Assembly: GCF_016124325.1 (NCBI RefSeq)
Contig: NZ_WGNY01000028.1
Span: 122,922 to 186,921, forward strand
Source: Phenylobacterium sp.
GTDB taxonomy: Bacteria > Pseudomonadota > Alphaproteobacteria > Caulobacterales > Caulobacteraceae
Reading direction: 5' to 3'
DNA length: 64,000 nucleotides
Shown here: piece after piece, positions 44,138 to 53,965 of the stretch
How positions within the stretch are numbered: position 1 is the first letter of the stretch
How the letters are laid out: each line of letters begins with the position of its first letter
Translations under genes and position numbers: made by a program
The notes under the pieces: model-generated
Told to the model about the DNA's origin: nothing
Seen by the model: only the letters and a program-made list of their open reading frames with translations
Databases searched by the model: none

Positions 44138-45403
44138 ATGTATCTGCCGAATTTTCCGGACGGGAGGCCGCGCCCACTTCGTGTCGCGCTCTTCTCGGGC
44201 AACTACAACTACACGCTGGACGGGGCGAACAAGTCGCTCAACCGGCTCGTGGCGCATCTCCAGGCGACGCTAGGCGCCAGGGTCCGCGTCTACTCCCCGA
44301 CGACGGCGCGGCCCGCATTCCCGCCGGCCGGCGAACTCGTCTCGGCGCCTTCGGTGGCGATCCCGCTGCGGCCCGATTACCGCTTCGCCCTGGGGCTGAC
44401 GCCACGCCTGCGGCGCGACGTCGAGGCCTTCGAGCCGGACATCATCCACCTGTCGGCCCCGGATCTGCTGGGCCTGGGCGCGCAGCGCCTGGGGCGTCGG
44501 CTGGGGCTGCCGGTGGTGGCGAGCGTGCATACGCTGTTCGAAACCTATCTCGACTACTACGCCCTGGGGCGCCTGAAGCCTTATCTGCAGCGGCGTCTCC
44601 AGGCGTTCTACCAGGGGTGCGACTATGTGCTGGCGCCGACGCCGGCCATGGCCGACGAACTCCGCCTTCAGGTGATGCCCGCCCGAGTGCGGACCTGGAG
44701 CCGTGGCGTCGACGGCGCCCTGTTCAACCCGGCGCGGCGAGACTTGGCATGGCGGCGAAGCCAGGGTTTCGATGACGCGCGCCCCGTGATCGTCTTCCTC
44801 GGACGTCTGGTGCTGGAGAAGGGACTGGCGGTGTTCGCCGAAGCGATCGCCCGCCTGGAGGCGGCCTCGGGTCCCGCCCAGGTGCTGGTCATCGGCGAAG
44901 GCCCTGCCGGCGCATGGTTCCGCGAGCGGCTGCCCAGGGCCGTGTTCACGGGCCACCTCGCGGGCGAAGCGCTGGCGGCCGCGGTGGCGAGCGGGGACAT
45001 CCTGCTCAATCCGAGCTGCACCGAGACGTTCGGCAACGTGAACCTCGAGGCCATGGCCAGCGGGCTCGCCGTGGTCTGCGCCGACGCGCTCAACACGCGC
45101 GCGCTGTTCACGCCGGGCCGCACCGGGCTCCTCTGCCCCGCCGCCGACGCCGAAGCCTTCTCGCGGGCTCTGGAGACGCTCGTCGCCGACCCCGCCTTGC
45201 GCGGACGGTTGGCCGCCGCGGCGTTCGACCAGGCCTCGGCCTATCGCTGGTCGGACATCCTCGATCAGGTGGTGGCCGTCTACGCGGAAGCGCTCGGCCT
45301 GGCGGGCCTTTCGCCGGTCGCGCCGCCGCCGCCTTCGAGCGCGCAGCCCGCATACAGCCCCGTGCCGGCGCCTGGCTCCAGCGCCGAGACGGAGGCCGCT
45401 TGA
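44138..45403 (+). CDS. GT4-family glycosyltransferase (cluster, plus strand)
   Basis: 421 aa GT-B enzyme. The N-terminus reads RVALFSGNYNYTLDGANKSLNRLV, a pattern of the SqdX/MgtA-like mannosyl/sulfoquinovosyl transferase branch. Donor-domain motifs are FLGRLVLEKG and the E-x7-E motif in NPSCTETFGNVNLEAMASG. The last 40 residues (PPPPSSAQPAYSPVPAPGSS) are a Pro-rich tail. ATG at 44138 fits the family; the upstream frame is Arg-rich. TTG of the next gene overlaps its stop. Confidence 0.92.
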   Translation: MYLPNFPDGRPRPLRVALFSGNYNYTLDGANKSLNRLVAHLQATLGARVRVYSPTTARPAFPPAGELVSAPSVAIPLRPDYRFALGLTPRLRRDVEAFEPDIIHLSAPDLLGLGAQRLGRRLGLPVVASVHTLFETYLDYYALGRLKPYLQRRLQAFYQGCDYVLAPTPAMADELRLQVMPARVRTWSRGVDGALFNPARRDLAWRRSQGFDDARPVIVFLGRLVLEKGLAVFAEAIARLEAASGPAQVLVIGEGPAGAWFRERLPRAVFTGHLAGEALAAAVASGDILLNPSCTETFGNVNLEAMASGLAVVCADALNTRALFTPGRTGLLCPAADAEAFSRALETLVADPALRGRLAAAAFDQASAYRWSDILDQVVAVYAEALGLAGLSPVAPPPPSSAQPAYSPVPAPGSSAETEAA

Positions 45404-46689
45404 TCCGCCCGGCGAGAGGCCGGGGACCCCGCCGTCTCCTGCCCGGAACGATCGATCGTTACGTCCTGGCGCGCGCCATGGGGCCCATGGCGGCGGCGAT
45501 CGGCAGCACCATGGTGGCTTTCCTCATGGAACGCCTGCTGCGGTCGTTCGATCTCCTGGCGCAGAGCAGCCACGGCCTGGAGTTCCTGAGCCGGTTGATG
45601 ATCGACCTGGCGCCTCACTACCTGGGGCTGATCCTGCCGGGCGGCTTCTTCATCGGCCTGTTCGTGGTGATCAACCGGCTGAACCAGAGCTCGGAGATCG
45701 ACGCCATCCTCGCCAGCGGCGTTTCGCTCGGCCGGATCGTGGCGCCGCTGGTGGCGCTGGGCGTCGTGCTGATGATGTTCAGCCTGGCGCTCTATGGCTT
45801 CGTCCAGCCCTATAGCCGCTACGCCTACCACGCGGTGCTCCACGCCGCGGAGAACGACGGCTGGAACGGCGAGGTCCGTCCGCGGGCGCTGGTGGCCCCA
45901 TCGCCAAACCTGGCGTTCACCGCCGACAACGCCGATCCGGCGGGCCGCGTGCTCACCGGCGTCTTCATCCGCAGGGTCGCCGCCGACGGCAGGGTGGATG
46001 TCATCACGGCGGCCAAGGCGACCTTGGCGCGAAGCCGCGACGGGCGCGAGGTGACACTGACGCTGGTGGACGGACGCGAACTGATGACGCCGCCCGCCGG
46101 GCCCTCCCAACTGCTCAGCTTCGAGCAGCTGACCGAGCGGCTGCCGCTGGCGCCGACCGCGAAGCTCATGCGCGACCGCGGCGGCGAGGAGAGCGAACTG
46201 ACGCTGATCGAGCTCTTTCAGCAAGCGACCGGCAAGGCCTCGCCGCTGCTCCCCCGCGAGGCGCTGTTCGCGGAGTTCTACTCCCGCATCGCGCGGGCGA
46301 TCACCCTGCCGCTGCTTCCGCTGCTGGCCGCCGCGTTCGGCCTGGCTGCAAAGCGGTCGGGCTCTGCGCCGGCCATGGCGGTGGGCGGGATCCTGTTGTT
46401 CGCCTTCCTGGCCGCCTTGATCCTCGGCCAGGGCCTGGCGGCGACGGGCGCCCTGCCGGCGGCCCTTGCCGAGGGCGCGCCGACCGTGCTGTTCGCCGCC
46501 GCCTGCGTCGGCACGTTCGTCCTCAGCCGCGCGCGGCCGGGGCAGAACCCGATCAACGAGCTCACCGAACGCATCGCCGGCGCGATCACGGTGCTGATCC
46601 GGTCGCCGACGACTGACCCGTCCAAGCCTGCGGCCAGATCCGGCGCAAGGTCGGCGACGAGCGAACGCGTGCGCGTCGGCGGCTCTTAG
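45400..46689 (+). CDS. LptF/LptG-family lipid export permease
   Basis: 429 aa. The TTG at 45400 overlaps the preceding stop (TTGA), with GGAGG at 45391-45395. Alternative ATGs lie inside the first membrane helix, so TTG is preferred. TIDRYVLARAMGPMAAAIG and SEIDAILASGVSLGRIV are the coupling region of LptF/G. Six helices flank a periplasmic beta-jellyroll domain. LptF/G extract lipopolysaccharide from the inner membrane. As this copy lies in a glycosyltransferase cluster and is unpaired, a specialised lipid cargo is inferred. Confidence 0.85.
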   Translation: MIRPARGRGPRRLLPGTIDRYVLARAMGPMAAAIGSTMVAFLMERLLRSFDLLAQSSHGLEFLSRLMIDLAPHYLGLILPGGFFIGLFVVINRLNQSSEIDAILASGVSLGRIVAPLVALGVVLMMFSLALYGFVQPYSRYAYHAVLHAAENDGWNGEVRPRALVAPSPNLAFTADNADPAGRVLTGVFIRRVAADGRVDVITAAKATLARSRDGREVTLTLVDGRELMTPPAGPSQLLSFEQLTERLPLAPTAKLMRDRGGEESELTLIELFQQATGKASPLLPREALFAEFYSRIARAITLPLLPLLAAAFGLAAKRSGSAPAMAVGGILLFAFLAALILGQGLAATGALPAALAEGAPTVLFAAACVGTFVLSRARPGQNPINELTERIAGAITVLIRSPTTDPSKPAARSGARSATSERVRVGGS

Positions 46690-46790
46690 CCCGCGCGCAT
46701 CCGATTGCGCATGCTGCGCCTTGCGCTCTGCGTCCAGTTGCGCACTTCATGGCCTCTTGGCCGCGGAGTCGGCGGCGCATCGGGGGATGC

Positions 46791-48074
46791 ATGTTCAGTC
46801 TGGAAAACGCCCAGAGCCTCGTCGGCGTCGCGTTCGTGCTGCTGGTCTGCTGGGCGGTCTCGGAGAACCGCAGACGGTTTCCGTGGAAGCTGGCGATCGG
46901 CGCGGTGACGGTCCAGGGCCTGCTGGTGCTGGCGCTGTTCGGCCTGCCGGCGGTGCGCTCGGCCCTGCTCGGCGTGGGCGTCGCGGTCGACGGGCTCGCT
47001 TCCTCGACCCAGGCCGGCGTGGCCTTCGTGTTCGGCTTCCTGGCCGGCACGCCCGACCAGCCGTACCCGCTGACCAACGGGGGGGCGCTCTTCGTCTTCG
47101 CCTTCCGCGTGCTGCCGGTGATCCTGGTGGTCTGCGCGCTGGCCGCGCTGCTCTGGCACTGGCGCATCCTGGTCTGGATCACCCGGGCGTTCGGGGTGGT
47201 CTTCGAGCGCACCATGGGCCTGCGCGGCCCGCCGGCCCTGGCCACCGCCGCCACCGTCTTCATGGGCCAGGTGGAAGGCCCGATCTTCATCCGCAGCTAC
47301 CTGCCCAGCCTGTCGCGCTCCGAGCTGTTCATGCTGATCGCGGTGGGCATGTCGTGCGTCTCCGGCTCGACCATGGTGGCCTACGCCACGATCCTGAAGG
47401 ACGTGCTGCCCAACGCCGCGGCCCACGTGCTGACGGCCTCGATCATCTCGGCGCCGGCCGGGGTTCTGCTGGCCCGGATCATCATCCCGCGCGACGACGC
47501 CATCGAAGAGGCCCAGACCTACGATCCGGCCGCCGCGAAGAAGTACGACAGCTCGATCGACGCCCTGATCCGCGGCACCACCGACGGCCTGCAGATCGTG
47601 CTGAACGTGGGCGCCACCCTGATCGTCTTCGTGGCGCTGGTGGCGATGCTGAACAAGATCCTCGGCGTCTTCCCCGACGTGGCCGGCGCGCCGCTTTCGG
47701 TCGAGCGCGGCCTGGGCGTGATCTTCGCCCCCGTCGCCTGGGCCATCGGCGTGCCGTGGAAGGATGCGCCGACTGCAGGCTCGCTGCTGGGCGTGAAGCT
47801 GGTGCTCACCGAGTTCACCGCCTTCATCAGGATGGGCGCCATTCCGGTCGACGCGATGGATCCTCGGTCGCGCGTGTTGATGACCTATGCGCTGTGCGGC
47901 TTCGCCAACGTCGCCTCGGTCGGCATCAACCTCGCCGGCTTCTCGGTGCTGGCGCCCGAACGCCGCAACGAGATCGTCGGCATGGTCTGGAAAGCGATGA
48001 TGGCGGGCTTCCTCGCGACCTGCCTGACGGCGTCGGTGGTGGGGCTCCTGCCGGCGGGCCTTTTCAAGGTCTGA
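46791..48074 (+). CDS. nupC: NupC/CNT-family nucleoside transporter
   Basis: 427 aa with about ten membrane helices. PLTNGGALFVFAFRVLPVILVV and MFMGQVEGPIFIRSYLPSLSRSELF with later VLTEFTAFIRMGA are the hallmarks of concentrative nucleoside transporters, which couple uptake to H+ or Na+. GxxEAP-like motif is varied here to GQVEGP. ATG at 46791 is chosen to begin MFSLENAQSLVG. It follows the LptF/G gene by about 100 bp and is probably separately transcribed. Confidence 0.93.
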   Translation: MFSLENAQSLVGVAFVLLVCWAVSENRRRFPWKLAIGAVTVQGLLVLALFGLPAVRSALLGVGVAVDGLASSTQAGVAFVFGFLAGTPDQPYPLTNGGALFVFAFRVLPVILVVCALAALLWHWRILVWITRAFGVVFERTMGLRGPPALATAATVFMGQVEGPIFIRSYLPSLSRSELFMLIAVGMSCVSGSTMVAYATILKDVLPNAAAHVLTASIISAPAGVLLARIIIPRDDAIEEAQTYDPAAAKKYDSSIDALIRGTTDGLQIVLNVGATLIVFVALVAMLNKILGVFPDVAGAPLSVERGLGVIFAPVAWAIGVPWKDAPTAGSLLGVKLVLTEFTAFIRMGAIPVDAMDPRSRVLMTYALCGFANVASVGINLAGFSVLAPERRNEIVGMVWKAMMAGFLATCLTASVVGLLPAGLFKV

Positions 48075-48136
48075 TCGGCCTTGCATGACGGCGCGGGATG
48101 GCGCCTAGGCTTCCCGGGTTTGAGGGAGGTCCGCCG

Positions 48137-48772
48137 ATGAAGGTCTACGTCACCCCGCTCGCGCCGAATCCGCGCCGGGTCAGCTGGTTCCTGGCCGAGA
48201 AGGGGATCGACGACGTCGAGGTCGTGACCCTCAATCTCATGCAGGGCGAGCACAAGACGCCGGAATATCTGGCCAAGGCCGGCCTGGCGAACGTGCCGAT
48301 GCTGGAGCTGGACGACGGGACCTGCATCACCGAGTCGCTCGCCATCTGCCGGTACCTCGAGAGCCGCTATCCCGAACCCAATCTGTTCGGACGCACGCCG
48401 GAGGAGACCGCGGTCATCGAGATGTGGACGCGCCGCGGCGAGATGCTGGTGGCCACGCCGATGATGATGGGCGTGCGTCACACCCACCCGGCGATGGGCG
48501 CCCTGGAACAGCAGGTCCCGGTCATCGGCGAGCACAACCTCGGGGCCGCCACGCGCGCGCTCAAGGTGCTGGACCGGCGGCTGGGCGAGACGGCGTGGCT
48601 CGCGGGCGACCGCTTCACGATCGCCGACCTCGTCACCTTCATCGGCATCGATTTCGGCCGGATGATCAAGTTCCAGGTCCCGGGCGAACTGGCCAGCGTC
48701 GCGCGCTGGGCCGAGGCCATGCGGGCCCGGCCGGCGGCCAAGGCGGGCATGCCCCAGAAGGCGCCGGCCTGA
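48137..48772 (+). CDS. Glutathione S-transferase
   Basis: 211 aa. The thioredoxin-like N-domain has VTPLAPNPRRVSWFLAEKGI, the cis-Pro in LANVPMLELDDG and the glutathione-binding ITESLAICRYLE. The helical C-domain contains WLAGDRFTIADLVTFIGI with the N-capping motif. Catalytic residue may be Asn or Ser near position 11. Substrate unknown. SD GGGAGG about nine bases upstream. ATG of the following gene overlaps its TGA. Confidence 0.92.
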   Translation: MKVYVTPLAPNPRRVSWFLAEKGIDDVEVVTLNLMQGEHKTPEYLAKAGLANVPMLELDDGTCITESLAICRYLESRYPEPNLFGRTPEETAVIEMWTRRGEMLVATPMMMGVRHTHPAMGALEQQVPVIGEHNLGAATRALKVLDRRLGETAWLAGDRFTIADLVTFIGIDFGRMIKFQVPGELASVARWAEAMRARPAAKAGMPQKAPA

Positions 48773-49584
48773 TGGATCGACGCTCCCTGCTGGCCGCCGG
48801 CTTCGCGCTTGCGGCCAGTCCGGCTCTCGCGCTCGATCCGGGAACGGCTTCGGGAAGCTACGTCCACCACGACGTCACGCTGAAGTTCGACCACGCCGTC
48901 GCCCTGATCCTCGATAACGCCGAGGGCTTCCGGGAACACCCGACGACGCTCCGCCTGCTGGTGGCCGACCGCGAGCCGCCGGCCTCCGACCTGATGGGTC
49001 TCGCGTTCCCGCCGGTCTGGGCCAAGGGCAAGGCCGGCGAGATCCACGGCTTGCTGATCGAGCTGGACCCGGCCGACCTGACCAGCCTCACGGCCACGAT
49101 CCTCTTGCCGCCGGAGGAGGAGGGCTACTCGCTCACCACCCTGTCGCTGTCGCACAGCGACGGCCTCTGGGACCGGCTGGAGGTGGGCGACACCCGCGTG
49201 AGCGGCAAGCTCAAGGCCGACGCGGTCGACGACTTCACCCTGGAGTTCAGCGCGCCGCTGTTCACCGACAAGGTGACCGCCGACCTGAAAGGGCCCGCGG
49301 CCCAGAGTTCCGAGGTCGTACAGATCCTGCTGGCCCGCGCCCAGGCTTTGGGGCGCGGCGACATGGCCGCCGCCGCGGCGCTGTCGACGGCCCAGGCGGC
49401 GAAGAACGCGGAGTCCCTGCCGCCGGAGTTCCTCAAGCAGGCCAAGGCGATGAGCGCCCAGATGACCAAACAGCTCAAGTCGGCCAAGCGCGTGGTGATC
49501 CGCGAACAGACCGCCGCCGTGATGCTCGGCCCCGGCGAATGGTCCAGCCTCGTGCGTGAAGGCGGCGTCTGGAAGGCCGACTAG
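48772..49584 (+). CDS. Secreted hypothetical protein
   Basis: 270 aa with a signal peptide (about 1-20, ending PALAL). The mature part has no recognised motif. It reads as a beta-rich N-terminal half ([18 protein letters not shown], then [15 protein letters not shown]) and an Ala-rich helical C-terminal half (about 195-245), suggesting a periplasmic protein. Start ATG overlaps the GST stop (ATGA), so the pair is coupled. It converges on wrbA with a four-base overlap of the stops. Confidence 0.65.
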   Translation: MDRRSLLAAGFALAASPALALDPGTASGSYVHHDVTLKFDHAVALILDNAEGFREHPTTLRLLVADREPPASDLMGLAFPPVWAKGKAGEIHGLLIELDPADLTSLTATILLPPEEEGYSLTTLSLSHSDGLWDRLEVGDTRVSGKLKADAVDDFTLEFSAPLFTDKVTADLKGPAAQSSEVVQILLARAQALGRGDMAAAAALSTAQAAKNAESLPPEFLKQAKAMSAQMTKQLKSAKRVVIREQTAAVMLGPGEWSSLVREGGVWKAD

Positions 49585-50195
49585 CCCTCGATCTGGCGGC
49601 AGAGCTTCGAGGCGGTTTCGGCCACAAGGCGACCCTGGAAGCGCGCGCCCTCCAGTTCGTTGTGTGAGGGCCGCCGCTGGCCATCGCCGCCGGCTATGGT
49701 GGTGGCTCCGTAGGGACTGCCGCCTGTGATCTCGTCCAGGGTCATCTGGCCCTTCCAGGCATAGGGCAGGCCGACGACGATCAGGCCCAGATGCATGAGG
49801 TTGCCGACCATGGACATCAGCGTGGTCTCCTGACCTCCATGCTGAGTGGCGGTCGAGGCGAACGCCGAGCCGAGCTTGCCGTTGAGCGCGCCCTTGGACC
49901 AAAGGCCGCCGGTCTGGTCGAGGAACGCGGCCATCTGGCTGGCCATGCGACCGTATCGTGTGCCGCAGCCGAGGACGATGGCGTCGTAGCCGGGCAGGTC
50001 GTCTACCTCGGCGACAGGCGCGGGCTGGTCGAGCTTGAAGCCGGACTTCCTCGCGAGATCCTCGGGCACGGTTTCGGGGACACGCTTGATGTCCACCTCG
50101 GCGCCGTCCACCGAGCGCGCGCCCTCCGCGACCGCCTGCGCCATCGCCTCCACGTGGCCGTAGGCGGAATGGTAGAGGACGAGAATGCGGGTCAT
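49581..50195 (-). CDS. wrbA: NAD(P)H:quinone oxidoreductase WrbA
   Basis: 204 aa flavodoxin-like enzyme reducing quinones by two electrons and so avoiding semiquinones. FMN site: [19 protein letters not shown], then [22 protein letters not shown] and [15 protein letters not shown], which is specific to WrbA. ATG at 50195 matches the family start [10 protein letters not shown]. Strand-mate of the luciferase-like gene 47 bases upstream, with which it may be cotranscribed. Converges on the secreted hypothetical protein. Confidence 0.95.
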   Translation of the reverse strand: MTRILVLYHSAYGHVEAMAQAVAEGARSVDGAEVDIKRVPETVPEDLARKSGFKLDQPAPVAEVDDLPGYDAIVLGCGTRYGRMASQMAAFLDQTGGLWSKGALNGKLGSAFASTATQHGGQETTLMSMVGNLMHLGLIVVGLPYAWKGQMTLDEITGGSPYGATTIAGGDGQRRPSHNELEGARFQGRLVAETASKLCRQIEG

Positions 50196-50242
50196 CGGGG
50201 GCTCCTGTGGCGGCTGGTCCCCATTGAACCCCTCGGCGCCGG

Positions 50243-51259
50243 TTACGTTGCGGGCGCCGAGACTCCGGCTTGGGCGGCGATCAGCTCCAGCGACCGGATG
50301 CGCTCGGGCAGGGACGGCCCTGTCGCCATGACAAACACCTCGTCGGCGCCGCTGGAGGAGGCCTTGGCCTGGAGGCGATCCACGACGTGGGCGGCGTCGC
50401 CGGCGATCGTGCGGGCTTCCACGTCGGCGAGCAGCGGCGTGCCCATCCACTCGGCGAGGAAGGCCTCGGCGCCTTCGACATCGGTGAAACGGCGCCGACG
50501 GCCCGACAGCATGGAGACCGTGCCCGCGCGCCGGGGCGCGTCGCCCCGCCATCCCGCTTCGGCGGTCTCGGCGGCATATCCGATGACGGCGGTCCCGGCC
50601 CAGGGTTCCGACCGGAAGGCCGAGGGCTGGAACGTCCGGCGGTAGGCCGCGACGGCCGGGGCCGCTTCGGCGCGGGCGATGAACTCGGCGAACACCATGC
50701 CCACGCCCATGTGGCCGGCGAAGGCGGCGCTTTCCTCCGAGGTGCACAACACGAAGACGTCAGGGTGCGACGGTCCCGAAGGGCTGGCCTTGATGTCGTG
50801 GATCGGGTGGCCGTCCGGGATCGGAACCTTGCCGCCGGCGTCGAGGAGCCAGGCGGACAGCAGCTGGAAATACTGGGGGAAGGCGTCGGAGCCCACCGAG
50901 CGAAGCGCCCCGCCCGTGCGCGCATCGGCGCCCAGGGCGCGGCCCAGGCCCAGATCGATGCGGCCGGGCGCCAGCGCCTCCAGTTCCATGAAGGTCTCGG
51001 CCACCTTCAAAGGCGAATAGTTGACCAGCATGACCCCGCCCGAGCCCAGGCGGATGCGGCTGGTCTGCTGGGTCAGGGCCGCGATCAGGATTTCGGGATT
51101 GGGCGAGCCCAGCGCGGCGATGTTGTGGTGCTCGGCGACCCAGAAGCGGTGATAGCCCAGCCGCTCGGCCGCCCGCGCCACGTCGATGGTCTCGCGCACG
51201 GCCTGGGCCTGGGTCGCGTCGCCGGTGACAGGCGACAGGTCGAGGACGGACAGCTTCAT
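50243..51259 (-). CDS. LLM-class flavin-dependent monooxygenase
   Basis: 338 aa TIM-barrel, bacterial luciferase-like. [44 protein letters not shown] is the start of the MsnO8-type subgroup. [39 protein letters not shown] is the flavin region. FMNH2 or F420 may be the cofactor; MsnO8-type enzymes are FMNH2-dependent. Substrate unknown. Its ATG overlaps the stop of the GNAT gene (ATGA). Confidence 0.92.
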   Translation of the reverse strand: MKLSVLDLSPVTGDATQAQAVRETIDVARAAERLGYHRFWVAEHHNIAALGSPNPEILIAALTQQTSRIRLGSGGVMLVNYSPLKVAETFMELEALAPGRIDLGLGRALGADARTGGALRSVGSDAFPQYFQLLSAWLLDAGGKVPIPDGHPIHDIKASPSGPSHPDVFVLCTSEESAAFAGHMGVGMVFAEFIARAEAAPAVAAYRRTFQPSAFRSEPWAGTAVIGYAAETAEAGWRGDAPRRAGTVSMLSGRRRRFTDVEGAEAFLAEWMGTPLLADVEARTIAGDAAHVVDRLQAKASSSGADEVFVMATGPSLPERIRSLELIAAQAGVSAPAT

Positions 51260-51711
51260 CGGCGGCTCAACTCCATCCAGCGCGCCCGCGGGATCGCCAT
51301 CCGTCGGTGCATGCCGTCGAACATGCCCTGAGGCGTCAGGCCTTCGCGCTCGTAGACCCGCTGGGCGCGCGCATTGTCGACGTGGACGTCCAGCCAGAAG
51401 GCCTCCGCCGGCGTGGTCTCGAAGACCCAGTCCATGATCTCGCGCAGAATACGCCCGCCAAGGCCTCCGCCCGGCGTCTGCAGCGCGATCCGCCTCAGCC
51501 GCACCTGCGGTTCGCGGAAGGCCTGGAGGATGACGAAGCCGGTCAGGCGCGCGCCGTCGCGGACGCCGAAATAGCGGGCGTCGGGCGAGGCCATCTCCGC
51601 GGCGTGGGCGTCGGCCTCCCAGCGGCCGATGTAGGCCTCGTAGCCGGGCAGGCGCTCGAGGCGCATCACCTCGGGGATGTCGGCGGGCGCCAGGGGCTGG
51701 AGCGTCTCCAT
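51256..51711 (-). CDS. GNAT N-acetyltransferase
   Basis: 151 aa. The GNAT acetyl-CoA region is RRIALQTPGGGLGGRILREIMDWVF, where Q-x3-G-G-G is the expected Q/RxxGxG/A. DVHVDNARAQRVYEREGL is the typical C-terminal motif. Single-domain protein with no evidence for its substrate. Overlaps the LLM gene start by four bases and begins seven bases after the hotdog gene stop. Together these make a coupled four-gene unit ending in wrbA. Confidence 0.88.
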   Translation of the reverse strand: METLQPLAPADIPEVMRLERLPGYEAYIGRWEADAHAAEMASPDARYFGVRDGARLTGFVILQAFREPQVRLRRIALQTPGGGLGGRILREIMDWVFETTPAEAFWLDVHVDNARAQRVYEREGLTPQGMFDGMHRRMAIPRARWMELSRR

Positions 51712-51718
51712 GTGCCCG

Positions 51719-52186
51719 TTAGCTGGCGCGCACGGTCGTCTTCTTCAAGACCGACGAGAAGCTCATCACCGGGCCGCCGGGCGCGGTAATGATGCCGCGC
51801 ACGAACACCATGCTCTTGCCGGGCTTCACCACCTCGCCGGTGCATTCGACGATTTCGCCCGGCCGCGCGGTGCCCACGAACTCGCCGTTGAAGGTGGCCG
51901 TGACGGTGCGGCTGCCGTCGATCACGTCGCGGGCGATCACGAACAGGCAGAAGTCGGCGAAGGTCATCACGCAGCCGCCGTGCATGAAGCCGCCGCCGTT
52001 CATGTGCTTCTGCTCGGCGCGGAAGGCGCAGACCGGCCGGCCATCGTCGCCGATGCGGTAGTAGAAGGGCCCCGCCAGGTCCTCGAACGGATCACCGCCT
52101 GGATAGCAATGCCAGCCCTTCCACTCCCCTTCGGTCACCAGGGTGAGCTTCGAGGTGTAGTCGTTTTCCGAAACGCCGCCGTCCAT
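51719..52186 (-). CDS. PaaI-family hotdog thioesterase
   Basis: 155 aa. NGGGFMHGGCVMTFADFCLF gives the catalytic region, with HGG and the acidic residue of the long helix intact. The rest of the hotdog domain ends TAPGGPVMSFSSVLKK. Hydrolyses acyl- or aryl-CoA in the cytosol; substrate unknown. First gene of the minus-strand unit ending in wrbA. Divergent from the small secreted protein gene (62-bp gap). Confidence 0.87.
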   Translation of the reverse strand: MDGGVSENDYTSKLTLVTEGEWKGWHCYPGGDPFEDLAGPFYYRIGDDGRPVCAFRAEQKHMNGGGFMHGGCVMTFADFCLFVIARDVIDGSRTVTATFNGEFVGTARPGEIVECTGEVVKPGKSMVFVRGIITAPGGPVMSFSSVLKKTTVRAS

Positions 52187-52248
52187 TGCCCCTCACCGGT
52201 TCGAACTCTAGTTTGACGCCCCGCTTAAGACCCTATCGGGGACCCATC

Positions 52249-52548
52249 ATGCAAGGCCTCGTCCTACTCGCGCTCCTGGCGTTCGCCGGCCAGCCGGCCA
52301 GCGACGCGCCGCCGACCAAGGAGGAGCCGCCGGCCGCGGAGGCGCCCGCCTCCGACGTCAAGCCTGCCGACATCTCCAAGGCCGTCGACGAGAACGGCGT
52401 GCCCGCCTGGGCCAAGCGCAAGCACAAGCAGCCGGTCCAGAACTGCGAGACCAAGCCGAACATCGGCATCGAGACCTGGCGCGAGAGATATGACGGCTCG
52501 GGCAAGGACCGCCTGAAGCCGAAGCCGCCCACCAACGTCTGCCACTAG
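52249..52548 (+). CDS. Small secreted Cys-containing hypothetical protein
   Basis: 99 aa. ATG at 52249 begins a short hydrophobic signal (about 1-15). A Pro/Glu/Ala-rich stretch (18-38) and a basic C-terminal part with two cysteines (QNCETKPNIGIE and PPTNVCH) follow, which could form one disulfide in the periplasm. No family recognised. An upstream in-frame start is less likely, as it lies over the divergent promoter. It ends 14 bases before the acyl-CoA dehydrogenase gene. Confidence 0.6.
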   Translation: MQGLVLLALLAFAGQPASDAPPTKEEPPAAEAPASDVKPADISKAVDENGVPAWAKRKHKQPVQNCETKPNIGIETWRERYDGSGKDRLKPKPPTNVCH

Positions 52549-52562
52549 AGGAACGACCACCC

Positions 52563-53711
52563 ATGGCGCTCGACGCCGAGACCCGCGATCAGCTCATCGA
52601 CACCGTCCGCCGCTTCGTCACCGAACGCCTGCGCCCGCTCGAAGCCAAGGTGTCGGAGGATGACGCCATCCCTGATGACGTGGTCGAGGAGATGAAGGCT
52701 CTAGGCCTGTTCGGCCTGTCGATCCCCGAGGAATACGGCGGCCTGGACCTGTCCATGGAGGACGAGTGCCTGGTGGTGATCGAGCTGGGGCGCACCAGCC
52801 CGGCTTTCCGTTCCACCTTCGGCACCAACGTCGGCATCGGCAGCCAGGCCCTGGTGATGTTCGGGACCGACGCGCAGAAGGAGAAGTACCTGCCCGGCAT
52901 CGCTGCCGGCGAGATCATCACCTCCTTTGCGCTCACCGAGCCCGAGGCCGGTTCGGATTCCGGCAGCGTCCAGACCCGCGCCGTGCGCGACGGCGACCAC
53001 TACGTGCTGAACGGCGCCAAGCGCTACATCACCAACGCCAACAAGGCGAACCTGTTCACGGTGATGGCGCGCACCGATCCTTCCAAGCCGGGTGGCGGCG
53101 GGGTTTCGGCGTTCCTCGTGGAGCGCGACCTGCCGGGCGTCTCCGTCGGCAAGCCCGAAAAGAAGATGGGCCAGCAGGGCGCCCACGTCTGCGACGTCAT
53201 CTTCGACAATGTGCGCGTGCCCGCTGAAAACCGTATCGGCGCCGAGGGCGAGGGCTTCAAGGTCGCCATGCAGGTGCTCGACAAGGGCCGCCTGCACATC
53301 TCGGCCCTGTGTGTGGGCGTGGCCGAGCGGCTGATCGCCGACAGCGTGGCTTACGCCGCCGAGCGCAAGCAGTTCGGCCAGGCGCTCAGCCAGTTCCAGC
53401 TTGTTCAGGGCATGATCGCCGACTGCAAGACCGAGGCGCTGGCGGCCCGGGCGCTCACCATGGAGACCGCCCGCAAGCGCGACGCCGGCCAGAACGTCAC
53501 GATGGAAGGCGCGGCCGCCAAGTACTTCGCCTCGGAGATGGTCGGGCGCGTGGCCGACAAGGCCGTGCAGATCTTCGGCGGCGCCGGCTATATCGCCGAA
53601 TACGGCATCGAGCGCTTCTACCGCGACGTGCGCATCTTCCGGATCTACGAGGGCACCAGCCAGATCCAGCAGGTGATCATCGCCCGCGAGACCCTGAAGC
53701 GCGGGGGCTGA
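52563..53711 (+). CDS. Acyl-CoA dehydrogenase
   Basis: 382 aa, normal length, three-domain FAD enzyme of fatty- or branched-acyl-CoA oxidation. FALTEPEAGSDSGSVQTRAVRDGDHYVLNGAKRYITNA is the FAD/substrate region. EYGIERFYRDVRIFRIYEGTSQIQQ is the C-terminal signature, with the catalytic Glu in YEG. Chain-length specificity is not deducible. The DUF3253 gene starts two bases after its stop. The leucine dehydrogenase gene lies about 2.3 kb downstream. Confidence 0.95.
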   Translation: MALDAETRDQLIDTVRRFVTERLRPLEAKVSEDDAIPDDVVEEMKALGLFGLSIPEEYGGLDLSMEDECLVVIELGRTSPAFRSTFGTNVGIGSQALVMFGTDAQKEKYLPGIAAGEIITSFALTEPEAGSDSGSVQTRAVRDGDHYVLNGAKRYITNANKANLFTVMARTDPSKPGGGGVSAFLVERDLPGVSVGKPEKKMGQQGAHVCDVIFDNVRVPAENRIGAEGEGFKVAMQVLDKGRLHISALCVGVAERLIADSVAYAAERKQFGQALSQFQLVQGMIADCKTEALAARALTMETARKRDAGQNVTMEGAAAKYFASEMVGRVADKAVQIFGGAGYIAEYGIERFYRDVRIFRIYEGTSQIQQVIIARETLKRGG

Positions 53712-53713
53712 GG

Positions 53714-53965
53714 GTGTCTGCCGCCGTCGAGGCCGCCATCTTCGACCTGCTGGCCAAGGTCGCGCCGGGCAAGTCGGTGTCGCCGGAAGAGGTCGCCCGC
53801 GCGGTCGACCCGGCCGGCTGGCGGCGCGAACTGCCCAAGGTGCGCCCCATCGCGGTGGGGCTGGCCCGCGCGGGCCGCCTGGTGATCCTGCGCCACGGCA
53901 AGCCGGCGGATCCCGATGAGTTCAAGGGCGTCTGGCGGATGCGCATGCCGGACGAGGCCGCCTGA
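53714..53965 (+). CDS. DUF3253 small protein
   Basis: 83 aa from GTG at 53714, two bases after the acyl-CoA dehydrogenase stop, so probably coupled to it. AIFDLLAKVAPGKSVSPEEVARAV, then WRRELPKVRPIAVGLARAGRLVILRHGKPADPDEFKGVWRMR is the DUF3253 pattern, a small winged-helix-like domain of unknown function common in alphaproteobacteria. Confidence 0.82.
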   Translation: MSAAVEAAIFDLLAKVAPGKSVSPEEVARAVDPAGWRRELPKVRPIAVGLARAGRLVILRHGKPADPDEFKGVWRMRMPDEAA

